A DNA stretch of 64,000 nt from an uncultured Flavobacteriaceae bacterium (lineage in GTDB: Bacteria > Bacteroidota > Bacteroidia > Flavobacteriales > Flavobacteriaceae), in contig CANKYF010000002.1 of assembly GCA_947487895.1 (NCBI GenBank), forward strand, positions 248,001 through 312,000. The letters run 5' to 3'. The position numbers were made by a program, and so were the translations under genes. Positions 25,973-35,015 of this stretch are shown here, piece after piece. Below the pieces are notes generated by a model. That model did not search any database. It had not been told where the DNA came from and saw nothing but the letters and a program-made list of their open reading frames with translations. How positions within the stretch are numbered: the stretch's first letter is position 1; each line of letters starts with the position of its first letter.

Positions 25973-27276
25973 TATATAAATTTAGACAAGGTTTCTGTTA
26001 ATTTTTTTCTACTATACTTTTGTAAACCTACCGGATAAGATTTAAGCCTTTTTTCTTTATAATCTTTATAATGATTTAAAATAGTAGATTTTAAAGTTTC
26101 ATAATCGTCATAATAAAAATAATTCCCAGTATTGGTTTCTTTTACTATTTTCTCGATATCTGATTCTTTAGGACCTAACGCAAGTATAGGTCTGTCAGAT
26201 ACCATATATTCAAACAATTTTCCAGGAATAATACATTTAGTATCATTAGAATTTATTTCAACCAGAAGAAGTATTTGAGATTTTTTTTGAAACTTAATAG
26301 CTTCTTTATGAGAAACATAACCTACATTACTTATATTTTTAATTAAATCAGCTTCTTTTATAGATTCTAAAACTTCATTACTCACCGCACCCACAAAATT
26401 TAATTGTAAATCCTGAGAAAAATCAGGTTCTTCAATAACTAAATCACTTAAAACCTTCCACAAATTATCGGGATTTCGTTGAGATAGTAATGACCCTATG
26501 TGAGCTATAGAAAACTTTTTATCTAACTCAACAGCTTCAACTTTTTCATAATCATAGCCATTTGTAATGACTTCAATAGGTTTTTCAGTAATTTTCTTAA
26601 ATTCAGCTTTAGTTGTAAAACTCGTTACAATAACTTGGTCTGCTATATTTAAAACTTCTTTTTCTAGAAATAAATGCTTCTCTCGTGAACGTTTAGATAA
26701 TTTTAGTTTTTTATGATATCCGATTGTTGTCCATGGATCTCTAAAATCTGCTATCCATTTAACGTTTAACTTATTTTTAAGCTCCATGCCAATTAAATGT
26801 AAGCTATGTGGTGGCCCCGTGGTAATTAGAGTCTCTATTCCCTCTTTTGAAATATATTCCAAAAGATATTTAACCGAAGGCTTTACCCAATTCTTTCTGG
26901 CATCAGGAATAAAAAAATTTCCCCTAACATACAGCATGAGTTTTTCTATAAAACTTTGATTTTTATGTTCGGAGATAATCCCTTTACTTATGGTATTAGA
27001 TTTTTTCTTTGAAAAAAATCTAGCCAATCTATAAGGTTCTTTTATAGGAAGTTTTAAAATGGTTATATCTTTTGAAACCTCTCCTACTAAACTCTCATCA
27101 ATTAAAGCATAATTAGGATTTTCAGGAATAAAAACTATAGGTTCTACATTAAAGTCTGGTAAATATTTAACAAATTTTAGCCAACGCTGTACACCAGGCC
27201 CTCCAGCAAGAGGCCAATAGTAAGTTATTATGAGTGCTTTTTTACGCACTTGTTGTTTTGTTTTTCTTAATTTCAA
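25972..27276 (-). CDS. Glycosyltransferase, GT4-like
   Basis: 434 residues with two Rossmann-like halves. The N-terminus has KALIITYYWPLAGGPGVQRW, typical of flavobacterial GT4-like enzymes; a mid segment IEVITNGYDYEKVE and a C-terminal IIPGKLFEYMVSDRPILALG carry the donor-binding features (Glu of LFEY). It should add a sugar to a lipid-linked or envelope glycan in the cytoplasm. The start overlaps the end of the YfhO gene by 35 bp and no internal ATG gives a better start. Confidence 0.88.
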   Translation of the reverse strand: MKLRKTKQQVRKKALIITYYWPLAGGPGVQRWLKFVKYLPDFNVEPIVFIPENPNYALIDESLVGEVSKDITILKLPIKEPYRLARFFSKKKSNTISKGIISEHKNQSFIEKLMLYVRGNFFIPDARKNWVKPSVKYLLEYISKEGIETLITTGPPHSLHLIGMELKNKLNVKWIADFRDPWTTIGYHKKLKLSKRSREKHLFLEKEVLNIADQVIVTSFTTKAEFKKITEKPIEVITNGYDYEKVEAVELDKKFSIAHIGSLLSQRNPDNLWKVLSDLVIEEPDFSQDLQLNFVGAVSNEVLESIKEADLIKNISNVGYVSHKEAIKFQKKSQILLLVEINSNDTKCIIPGKLFEYMVSDRPILALGPKESDIEKIVKETNTGNYFYYDDYETLKSTILNHYKDYKEKRLKSYPVGLQKYSRKKLTETLSKFI

Positions 27277-29638
27277 AAAATAATCCGCCAGCTAAAAGTA
27301 GAATAAGTAATACTGAACTTCCTAAGGCTATACTACTCCCAGTTTTAACTACATCTGGATCAAATTTAAATTCAATGGTATGATTGCCTTTTGGTATTTG
27401 CATTCCACGAAGCGTATAATTTACACGCCTATGATTTGTTGGTTCTCCATCAATAAAGGTTTTCCAACCATTACCATAATAAATTTCAGAAAATACAGCA
27501 AATCCATGATTCGTATTATTTGATTCGTATTTTAAATAATTTGGCTTTACTTCTTTTAAAGAAATACTAGCTAAAGAATCTAATACAAATGTATTTTTAC
27601 TAACAGGTTCTTCAGCTACATAAACTGCTTTACGCTTAGTATCTAGATTATCTAACGCTAAAATCTCATCATTAGCCGAATCAACTTTTTCTAGCTTTTC
27701 AATAAACCATGCATTGCCATTCGCTTCATCATTAATTAAGGGTGCAACCTCTTTTTCTGAATCAACTATAATATACTTGGTATTAAGCATATTCAATACA
27801 TTTATATTGTTTTTAGCAACATAGAAATCGAACACCTCTCTATATCGTTTTAATTCTGCTGCATTGTAACCATTCAAAGAATTATGAAAATAAGAGGCTT
27901 TGGTTCTATTTTGTATTCCTTGATTAGAAATATCAAAAACTCTAAAATGACCTTTATCTTTCTGAATCTCTAAATCTGCAGCATTAGCTCTAAACGGCTT
28001 GTTAACTTTAATTGCAGATGTAAAATCATCATTATTTACATAACGTTTATCAACCCCCACTAAATCAAATAAGATAAGAGTACCAAAAGCAACAATCACC
28101 CATTTTTCTTTCAATTTGCCTTTTAAAAACATGAAAATAGTTCCAGCAGATAATAATACTAAAACTAGTGTCCTCAAGGTATCAGCAGTAAAAATAGATT
28201 TCCTATCTTCTTTTAGCGCACTAACAAATTCTTGCCCGTAACTTTGAATATAATATCCGTCATTAGCACCAGAAAAATTAAATAGAGAATTCTTGAATAA
28301 TAAGAACATTAAAGCAAGTCCTCCAGTAATTATGGTTGAATACTTTAAGGCTTTTAGTTTTTCTTCTTTCTTTTCAAAATCGTTTAATAGTCTAACCAAG
28401 GCAAAAATCCCTAATACAGGAATACATAACTCTAAAATGACCTGAATGGAGCTAACTGCTCTAAATTTGTTATATAACGGTACATAATCAATGAAAAAGT
28501 CTGTTAAAAAACTTAAATTCTTTCCGTATGACAGTAATAGCGAAACAACCGTACCTCCTACTAACCACCATTTTAATCTTCCTTTCACTAAAAACAGGCC
28601 TAAAACAAACAAAAACAAAATAACAGCTCCTACATAAGCTGGTGCTTCAACAATTGGTTGATCACCCCAATACGTTGGGGCTTCTTCGGAACGAAATTTT
28701 TTATAAATCTCAGAGTCTTTTCCAACATGTTCAAAATTACCACCTCCCATAAAACGTGGTATGTAAAGATTGAAAGTCTCAGCTAACCCATAACTAAATT
28801 GCGTAATATAATCTCTATCTAACCCATTAGTTACTTCTTTTGGAGAGCTATCTGGATTAATAGTTAGTTCACTTTTACCTCTGGTGCTTTCTTTTACGTA
28901 TTCTTGAGTTGCCATAACACCTGTAGCATTCAATCCAATAGAGAGAATTACAGCCAAAACTAAAATACCAACAGACTTAAAATAATGTGGTAAGACTTGT
29001 TTTTTAAAAGCATCAATTAAATACACAACTCCTAAGACTATGACTAACAACAATAAGTAGTATGTCATTTGAAAATGATTAGACACAATCTCTAAGCCCA
29101 TTGCAAGCGTTGTAAGCAAAAATCCAGCTATATACTTTCGTTGAAAAGTGAGCAAAATTCCACTTAACACTAATGGCATGTATGCTATTGCATGTGCCTT
29201 ACTATTATGACCTACACCTAAAATAATTATTAAATAGGTTGAAAAACCAAAGGCTAATGCTCCTACAGCAGCCAATTTAAAATCAACTTTTAAAACAATT
29301 AAAAGAATATAGAAACTAAGTAAGTACAAAAACAGATAATCTGCTGGTCTAGGCAGAAATCTAAGCGCTAAATCTAATTTTTTAATATAGTTATGCGGAT
29401 ATTTAGCTCCTAATTGATATGTAGGCATTCCACCAAAAGCACTATTAGTCCAATAGGTCTCTTCTCCTGTTTGAGCTCTAAAATCTTTTTGCTGTTTAGA
29501 CATCCCAATGTATTGTTTGATGTCATTTTGAAAAATAGCTTTCCCTTGTAAAACTGGACTAAAATATGCTAAGGAAACTATAATAAACCCCAAAATAACT
29601 AATATATGGGGTAAGAATTTTTTAAATGAAAATTGCAT
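27242..29638 (-). CDS. YfhO-family polytopic membrane protein
   Basis: 798 residues. Some 12-13 membrane segments fill about residues 10-510, with YWTNSAFGGMPTYQLGAKYP in the first periplasmic loop; a soluble C-terminal part (about 530-765) precedes a last membrane helix. YfhO family members are glycosyltransferase-C-like and in Firmicutes glycosylate teichoic acid. In Bacteroidota the role is unknown, but the operon with a GT4 enzyme and a flippase implies envelope glycan work. It starts 31 bp after the DUF4834 gene. Confidence 0.88.
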   Translation of the reverse strand: MQFSFKKFLPHILVILGFIIVSLAYFSPVLQGKAIFQNDIKQYIGMSKQQKDFRAQTGEETYWTNSAFGGMPTYQLGAKYPHNYIKKLDLALRFLPRPADYLFLYLLSFYILLIVLKVDFKLAAVGALAFGFSTYLIIILGVGHNSKAHAIAYMPLVLSGILLTFQRKYIAGFLLTTLAMGLEIVSNHFQMTYYLLLLVIVLGVVYLIDAFKKQVLPHYFKSVGILVLAVILSIGLNATGVMATQEYVKESTRGKSELTINPDSSPKEVTNGLDRDYITQFSYGLAETFNLYIPRFMGGGNFEHVGKDSEIYKKFRSEEAPTYWGDQPIVEAPAYVGAVILFLFVLGLFLVKGRLKWWLVGGTVVSLLLSYGKNLSFLTDFFIDYVPLYNKFRAVSSIQVILELCIPVLGIFALVRLLNDFEKKEEKLKALKYSTIITGGLALMFLLFKNSLFNFSGANDGYYIQSYGQEFVSALKEDRKSIFTADTLRTLVLVLLSAGTIFMFLKGKLKEKWVIVAFGTLILFDLVGVDKRYVNNDDFTSAIKVNKPFRANAADLEIQKDKGHFRVFDISNQGIQNRTKASYFHNSLNGYNAAELKRYREVFDFYVAKNNINVLNMLNTKYIIVDSEKEVAPLINDEANGNAWFIEKLEKVDSANDEILALDNLDTKRKAVYVAEEPVSKNTFVLDSLASISLKEVKPNYLKYESNNTNHGFAVFSEIYYGNGWKTFIDGEPTNHRRVNYTLRGMQIPKGNHTIEFKFDPDVVKTGSSIALGSSVLLILLLAGGLFFEIKKNKTTSA

Positions 29639-29668
29639 GAAAGTGCTTTAAAATAGGTGAATGTGAAA

Positions 29669-29953
29669 TTAATCAATTTCTTCGAAATCTACATAATCCC
29701 CTACATTTTTATTAGAAGCTTTTCTATTTGGTACCTTATCAATAGTAACTTCTCCTTCTCTTTTAGACGTCTCTTGTTGTTTATTTTGGTATTGCCCAAA
29801 TTGCTGCCCAAAGCGTTGCTCAGCTTTTTTAACTATAAATTTAGCTAGAAATGGCGAAAACAAACGAGTTAAAATTTTAACTCCAAAATAAATCAATAAA
29901 ATGATAAGAATCATTTTAACCAAACCAGGAACCGACGCATACTGATGCATAAA
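29669..29953 (-). CDS. DUF4834-type small membrane protein
   Basis: About 94 residues. One membrane helix (VKMILIILLIYFGVKILT), then a charged segment ending in VGDYVDFEEID, the usual end of this family. The ATG at 29953 was preferred over 29986, since the longer frame adds a leader not seen in relatives. It opens the operon with YfhO, the glycosyltransferase and the flippase. Function unknown. Confidence 0.78.
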   Translation of the reverse strand, partial: FMHQYASVPGLVKMILIILLIYFGVKILTRLFSPFLAKFIVKKAEQRFGQQFGQYQNKQQETSKREGEVTIDKVPNRKASNKNVGDYVDFEEID

Positions 29954-30108
29954 AATACTTTTAATACAAAAATACAATTCTGTCAACTTAAAAATCTACT
30001 AAAAATGATAAAAAAAGTATAAAATATCTATATTTGATTTCACGTTAGTACAAGAAATTAAAATGTACTGTCATTTTTTTTATGCCCTTACAACATAAAA
30101 ACTTAATT

Positions 30109-31179
30109 ATGAAGCCTTTCAAATCTATCATAACCATTCTTATCTGTTTTATTTCCACTCAGGTTTTTAGTCAATATACAGATGTCATTAATTCCAATAG
30201 ACCTGGTGTTTCTAGAAGTGCTTATTCCGTTGGAAAAAACGTTGTTCAATTTGAAGTTGGGCCTTATTTTATTAAAGAAAAAAGAACTCCTGCCACAGCA
30301 CATGAAGTTTCTGGATTGGGTGCTGATTTTGCTATTAGGTATGGGCTTTTATTTGAGCAATTAGAAGTAAATGTAGAAGGTACTTATCAAAATGATAAAT
30401 TCAAATACCCTAACCAACCAGATTCAGAAATATCAAGAAGCAACTTTAAATATTTAACACTTGGCGCAAAATATCTAGTATTTGACCCTTATAAAAATCA
30501 AGAAGCCAACAAACCAAATATTTACAGCTGGAAAGCAAATCACAGCTTTAAATGGAAACATTTAATCCCTGCTGTTTCAGTTTACCTAGGAGCTAATTTT
30601 GATTCTAAAAACAATCCATACACAGCTCCAAATATTAGTGGTGTTAGTCCAAAACTTATGTTGGCTACCCAAAATAATTTTGCTGGTGGCTGGGTGTTGG
30701 TAACAAATTTTATAAAAGATAGAATTGGTTCAGATCAATCAGATTTTCAATATGTGATTACGTTAACACATTCATTTAATCCAGAATGGGTGATTTTTGG
30801 AGAATTACAAGGTATTAAGAGTAATTTTTATGCAGATAATTTGTTTAGAGTTGGTGCTGCGCGTTTATTTGGAAAAGATTTTCAATTAGACAGCTCAATA
30901 ACATTTAACGCAAAAGACACTCCTGCTGTATTTAGTGCTAACATAGGCGCTTCATATAGATTAGATTTCCATAAAGACCCCAAACCAGAAAAAGGTGCAA
31001 CTCCTGAAGAAAATGGAGCAGACGCTAAAGCAGAAGGCAAACGAAGAAATAGAAAAAGCAAAAAAGAGACTAAAAAATCAAAGAAAGAAACTAAGAAGAA
31101 AAAAAAGAAAGATGATGATGTTGATACCGATGAAAACAAAATAAAAAAGCAGAAAAAGAAAGAGATTGATTTTGATTAA
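30109..31179 (+). CDS. Outer-membrane transporter-like protein with lysine-rich tail
   Basis: About 356 residues. Signal peptide MKPFKSIITILICFISTQVF, then a beta-barrel-like region (about residues 20-290) opening with NSNRPGVSRSAYSVGKNVVQ, the pattern of the phenol-degradation MetA-like outer-membrane family. The last 55 residues are an extremely basic Lys/Glu tail (KSKKETKKSKKETKKKKKKD) ending in EIDFD, predicted disordered. Start at 30109 is set by the signal peptide. No substrate can be named. It is followed 33 bp later by the GNAT-like gene. Confidence 0.75.
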   Translation: MKPFKSIITILICFISTQVFSQYTDVINSNRPGVSRSAYSVGKNVVQFEVGPYFIKEKRTPATAHEVSGLGADFAIRYGLLFEQLEVNVEGTYQNDKFKYPNQPDSEISRSNFKYLTLGAKYLVFDPYKNQEANKPNIYSWKANHSFKWKHLIPAVSVYLGANFDSKNNPYTAPNISGVSPKLMLATQNNFAGGWVLVTNFIKDRIGSDQSDFQYVITLTHSFNPEWVIFGELQGIKSNFYADNLFRVGAARLFGKDFQLDSSITFNAKDTPAVFSANIGASYRLDFHKDPKPEKGATPEENGADAKAEGKRRNRKSKKETKKSKKETKKKKKKDDDVDTDENKIKKQKKKEIDFD

Positions 31180-31212
31180 AACTAACAACCAAAAGAAAGA
31201 CGTTAACTGAAC

Positions 31213-32334
31213 ATGATTACAATTAAAGAAGTTAGCAATAAAAAAGACCTAAAAGCGTTTGTTAAATTTCCTTTTAAGATTTACAAAGACTCAAAATATT
31301 GGACACCTCCAATAATTAGTCAAGAATTAAAAACTTTTGATAAAAACGAAAATCCTGTTTTTAAAGATGCTGAAGCTACGTTATTTCTGGCTTACAGAAA
31401 TAATGAAATAGTTGGAAGAATTGCCGCAATCATTAATTGGCTAGAAATTAAAGATCAAGAACAGCAAAAAATGCGATTTGGTTGGTTTGATTTTATTGAT
31501 GATTTAGAGGTTTCTAAAGCGCTATTAGATAAAGTTGAAAGTATAGGGAAATCTAATAATTTAAAATACACTGAAGGGCCGGTTGGGTTTTCAAATTTAG
31601 ATAAAGTTGGTGTGATGACCGAAGGTTTTGAAGCAATAGCTCCAATGATTACCTGGTATAATCACCCTTATTATATAAAACATTATGAAGCGGCTGGTTA
31701 TAGTATTGAAAAAGAATACTCTGAAAGCAGGTTCCCTTTTAGCAATGTGAATCCAGATACATTTACTAAAGCTCAGGCACTTATTAAAAGACGTTATCAA
31801 TTAAAATCTCTTACTTTTACTAAGACTGAAGAGGTGATGCCTTATGTAGATAAAATGTTTGATCTTTTTAACAAATCATATTCTTCTTTAGCCTCTTTTG
31901 TTGAAATTACAGATATTCAAAAGGAATATTTCAAGAAGAAGTTTATAAGCTTTGTAAACCCTGAATATATAAATTTTGTAGTTGATAAAGATGATGAACT
32001 TGTTGGCTTTGCTATTGTAATGCCTGCATTTGCTAAAGCATTACAAAAGGCTAAAGGAAAATTGTTCCCTTTTGGTTTTACACACATCTTGAAAGCTAAA
32101 AAACATAGCAAAGATGTTATTTTTTATCTAATTGGGATTCATCCAGACTATCAAAATAAAGGAGTGCACGCTGTGATCTTTAATGAATACTATAAAACCT
32201 TTACAGAAAAAGGGATTGAAACTTGTTACAGAACTCCTGAGTTAGAAGATAATATTGCTATACACCAAATTTGGAAGCATTTTAACCCTGAAGTTTACAG
32301 ACGAAGAAAGACCCTTAGAAAAAACTTATTATAA
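31213..32334 (+). CDS. GNAT-like N-acetyltransferase family protein
   Basis: 373 residues of a conserved Bacteroidota/Chloroflexi-type protein. The N-terminal FVKFPFKIYKDSKYWTPPII and middle GRIAAIINWLEIKDQEQQ, GPVGFSN and YHPYY-like NHPYYIKHYEAAGY segments are typical. The C-terminal FYLIGIHPDYQNKGVHAVIF is the acetyl-CoA-binding motif A of the GNAT fold. Cytoplasmic, acceptor unknown. It ends in a strong terminator shared with the convergent gene at 32393. Confidence 0.8.
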   Translation: MITIKEVSNKKDLKAFVKFPFKIYKDSKYWTPPIISQELKTFDKNENPVFKDAEATLFLAYRNNEIVGRIAAIINWLEIKDQEQQKMRFGWFDFIDDLEVSKALLDKVESIGKSNNLKYTEGPVGFSNLDKVGVMTEGFEAIAPMITWYNHPYYIKHYEAAGYSIEKEYSESRFPFSNVNPDTFTKAQALIKRRYQLKSLTFTKTEEVMPYVDKMFDLFNKSYSSLASFVEITDIQKEYFKKKFISFVNPEYINFVVDKDDELVGFAIVMPAFAKALQKAKGKLFPFGFTHILKAKKHSKDVIFYLIGIHPDYQNKGVHAVIFNEYYKTFTEKGIETCYRTPELEDNIAIHQIWKHFNPEVYRRRKTLRKNLL

Positions 32335-32340
32335 CAAGAA

Positions 32341-32370
32341 AAAGTCCGATTTTTTAAATCGGACTTTTTT
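32341..32370. terminator. Bidirectional terminator
   Basis: A 12-bp perfect stem AAAGTCCGATTT/AAATCGGACTTT with a 3-base loop, followed by TTT; it sits between convergent genes. Confidence 0.88.
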
Positions 32371-32392
32371 ATATATAGATGAAATATATTTT

Positions 32393-33652
32393 CTATTCTC
32401 CCATTGCTGCCATTACAGCTGCAGATAATCTTTTGTAAGTGCCATTTTCTAGTCTATCTCTAATACTTTCAAAAGCTGATAATGTTTCGCTTACATCTTC
32501 TAAATTATGAGAAGCAGTAGGAATGAGTCTTAACAAAATTAAACCCTTAGGAATAACTGGATATACTACTATAGAACAGAATATACCATAGTTTTCACGT
32601 AAATCCTTCACTAAAGCCATAGCTTCTGGAATACTTCCTTTTAAATAAACAGGTGTAACACAACTTTGTGTAGTCCCTATATCAAATCCTCTTTCTTTTA
32701 AACCAGATTGTAATGCATTAACATTCTCCCATAGTTTTGCTTTTAGTTCAGGCATAGTTTTAAGCATTTCTAAACGCTTAAGAGCACCTACAACCAATTG
32801 CATTTGCAATGATTTTGCAAACATTTGAGAACGTAAATTATATTTTAAATAATCTATGATTTCTTGATCTCCTGCTATAAAAGCTCCTGTACTAGCTAAT
32901 GACTTAGCAAAAGTTGCAAAATATACATCAATATCATCTTGTACGCCTTGCTCCTCTCCCGCTCCTGCTCCTGTAGCACCTAATGTTCCAAAACCATGAG
33001 CATCATCAACAAATAATCTGAAATTAAATTTCTTTTTTAACTCAACTATTTCTTTTAAACGCCCTTGCTCTCCACGCATACCAAACACACCTTCAGAAAT
33101 AACTAAAATTCCTCCTCCAGTTTGTTCCGCCATCTTAGAAGCACGTTCCAAATTCTTTTCTAAACTCTCTACATCATTGTGTTTATAAGTAAAACGCTTA
33201 CCCATATGTAAACGTACACCATCGATAATACACGCATGTGCATCAACATCATAAACAATAATATCATCTTTAGAAACTAAGGCATCAATAGTTGATACCA
33301 TTCCTTGATAACCAAAATTTAATAGATAAGCTGCTTCTTTACTCACAAAAGAGGCCAATTCATCTTGAAGCTTTTCATGTAAATCTGTGTGACCAGACAT
33401 CATTCTTGCTCCCATAGGATAAGCAGAACCATATTGTGCAGCAGCTTCTGCATCTACTTTTCTTACTTCAGGATGATTTGCTAGACCTAAGTAGTCATTA
33501 ATACTCCAGGTAATAACATCTTTACCTTGAAATTTCATTCTATTAGAGATTTCACCCTCTAACTTAGGAAACACAAAATATCCTTCTGCATGAGATGCCC
33601 ATTTACCTAATGGTCCTTTATCTTTATAAATCTTTTCAAATAAATCTTTCAT
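32393..33652 (-). CDS. Alpha-oxoamine synthase: serine palmitoyltransferase/cysteate acyltransferase-like
   Basis: 419 residues of PLP fold type I, alpha-oxoamine synthase family (SPT, KBL, BioF). Visible: SINDYLGLANHPEV, GARMMSGHTDLHEKLQ, LNFGYQGMVSTIDAL, the PLP Asp/His segment VDDAHGFGTLGATG, and the Schiff-base Lys in TFAKSLASTGAFIAG. Family enzymes condense an acyl thioester with an amino acid and decarboxylate. The bio operon is absent and a cysteine-synthase-like gene lies upstream on the same strand, so long-chain sphingoid or capnine (cysteate plus acyl-CoA) synthesis is more likely than biotin. It has its own promoter and a leader of about 120 bases. Confidence 0.85.
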   Translation of the reverse strand: MKDLFEKIYKDKGPLGKWASHAEGYFVFPKLEGEISNRMKFQGKDVITWSINDYLGLANHPEVRKVDAEAAAQYGSAYPMGARMMSGHTDLHEKLQDELASFVSKEAAYLLNFGYQGMVSTIDALVSKDDIIVYDVDAHACIIDGVRLHMGKRFTYKHNDVESLEKNLERASKMAEQTGGGILVISEGVFGMRGEQGRLKEIVELKKKFNFRLFVDDAHGFGTLGATGAGAGEEQGVQDDIDVYFATFAKSLASTGAFIAGDQEIIDYLKYNLRSQMFAKSLQMQLVVGALKRLEMLKTMPELKAKLWENVNALQSGLKERGFDIGTTQSCVTPVYLKGSIPEAMALVKDLRENYGIFCSIVVYPVIPKGLILLRLIPTASHNLEDVSETLSAFESIRDRLENGTYKRLSAAVMAAMGE

Positions 33653-33777
33653 TTATTATAAGTCTTATAGCTATTAAATTAAGATGTACTAATTAAGTAG
33701 AATATTATGAAGAATAGTCAAATAACTTAAATATTTGACTAAATACCATTATCTATTTAGTTCTTAGTTAGTTTTTG

Positions 33778-33807
33778 CAAAATTAAATATTTATATGGTT
33801 TAGACAA
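33778..33807 (-). promoter_or_regulatory. Promoter TTG-N19-TAATTTTG for the oxoamine synthase gene
   Basis: On the minus strand TTG (33805-33807) and TAATTTTG (33778-33785) are 19 bp apart, an exact match to the Bacteroidota promoter. It lies between the terminator of the upstream gene and the start at 33652. Confidence 0.7.
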
Positions 33808-33837
33808 TATTTTTAGCACTCAATTGCCTGTAAAATA

Positions 33838-33885
33838 GAAAGAGATTAAATTTTGTTAAAAAACAAAATACAATCTCTTTTTTTA
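33838..33885 (-). terminator. Terminator after the cysteine-synthase-like gene
   Basis: Outer stem AGAGATT/AATCTCT with inner TTTTGTT/AACAAAA, and T-rich runs outside the hairpin. It lies 15 bp after the stop of the gene at 33900 and separates it from the downstream gene, which has its own promoter. Confidence 0.7.
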
Positions 33886-33899
33886 AATCTTGTATATTT

Positions 33900-34940
33900 C
33901 TACTTAATGTATTGAATTTTTTGTGCTGATTCTTCGTGAATGCTATCAAAAAATCCTTGATCGTTCATCCATTTATCTGAGTAGACTTTACTCATATATC
34001 TTGAACCGTGATCTGGAAATATCACAACAACTTTGTCTCCTTTTTTAAACTCTCCAGCCTCTCCTAGTTGTTTTATTCCTTGAATTACTGCTCCAGAAGT
34101 ATATCCAACAAACATGCCTTCTGTTTTTGCAATTAATCTTGCAGTATGCGCACTGTCTTCATCTGTAACTTTTACAAATTCGTCTATAACATCAAAATTA
34201 GTAGCAGCAGGTATTAAGTTCTTACCTAAACCTTCAATTCTATATGGGTAAATTTCTTTCTCATCGAACTCTCTTGTTTCGTGATACTTCTTAATAACAG
34301 AACCGTAAGCATCAACTCCTATAACTTTTATGTTAGGATTTTGCTCTTTTAAATATTTAGCTGTTCCTGAAATTGTACCTCCTGTTCCACTACAAGCAAC
34401 TAAATGAGTAATTTCACCATTAGTTTGATTCCATATTTCAGGACCAGTGGTATTGTAGTGAGCATCTATATTAAGTTCATTAAAATATTGATTGATATAA
34501 ACAGAGCCTTTTCTTTCTTGATGTAAGCGTTTTGCTACTTCATAATAAGATCTTGGATCATCTGCACTAACATGAGCTGGACAAACATATACTTTAGCTC
34601 CCATGGTTTTAAGCATGTCAATCTTATCTGGAGAAGACTTAGAACTTACAGCTAAAACACATTCATAACCTTTAATAATACTAACCATTGCAATACTAAA
34701 ACCTGTATTACCAGATGTTGTTTCAATGATAGTATCTCCAGGTTTTAAAATACCTTTTTTTTCAGCTTGCTCTATAATGTATAGTGCAATTCTATCTTTT
34801 GAAGATTGCCCTGGATTAAAGGATTCAATTTTTGCATAAAAATCTCCTTTAATATTTGAGGTTATTTTATTAAGCTTAACAAGCGGTGTATTACCTATTA
34901 AATCTAATAAATTATTATAAACCTTTTTGTTTTGTTCCAT
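33900..34940 (-). CDS. Cysteine synthase/CBS-like PLP enzyme (possible cysteate synthase)
   Basis: 346 residues of PLP fold type [12 protein letters not shown] opens it; the Schiff-base Lys is in [12 protein letters not shown] (classic enzymes read NPGGSVKDR); the Asn loop is [12 protein letters not shown]; the phosphate-binding loop is [22 protein letters not shown] lies near the end. It is shorter than cystathionine beta-synthase and has no CBS pair. Members make cysteine, cystathionine or, in sulfonolipid producers, cysteate from phosphoserine and sulfite. The oxoamine synthase gene next door favours the last, but the sequence alone does not settle it. Confidence 0.85.
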   Translation of the reverse strand: MEQNKKVYNNLLDLIGNTPLVKLNKITSNIKGDFYAKIESFNPGQSSKDRIALYIIEQAEKKGILKPGDTIIETTSGNTGFSIAMVSIIKGYECVLAVSSKSSPDKIDMLKTMGAKVYVCPAHVSADDPRSYYEVAKRLHQERKGSVYINQYFNELNIDAHYNTTGPEIWNQTNGEITHLVACSGTGGTISGTAKYLKEQNPNIKVIGVDAYGSVIKKYHETREFDEKEIYPYRIEGLGKNLIPAATNFDVIDEFVKVTDEDSAHTARLIAKTEGMFVGYTSGAVIQGIKQLGEAGEFKKGDKVVVIFPDHGSRYMSKVYSDKWMNDQGFFDSIHEESAQKIQYIK

Positions 34941-35015
34941 TCACTGATTTTTATAAGCCGCAAAATAATATCAAATTACAACTTAAAACCTGACAAAAAT
35001 AAGTTTTTTTTTTAA

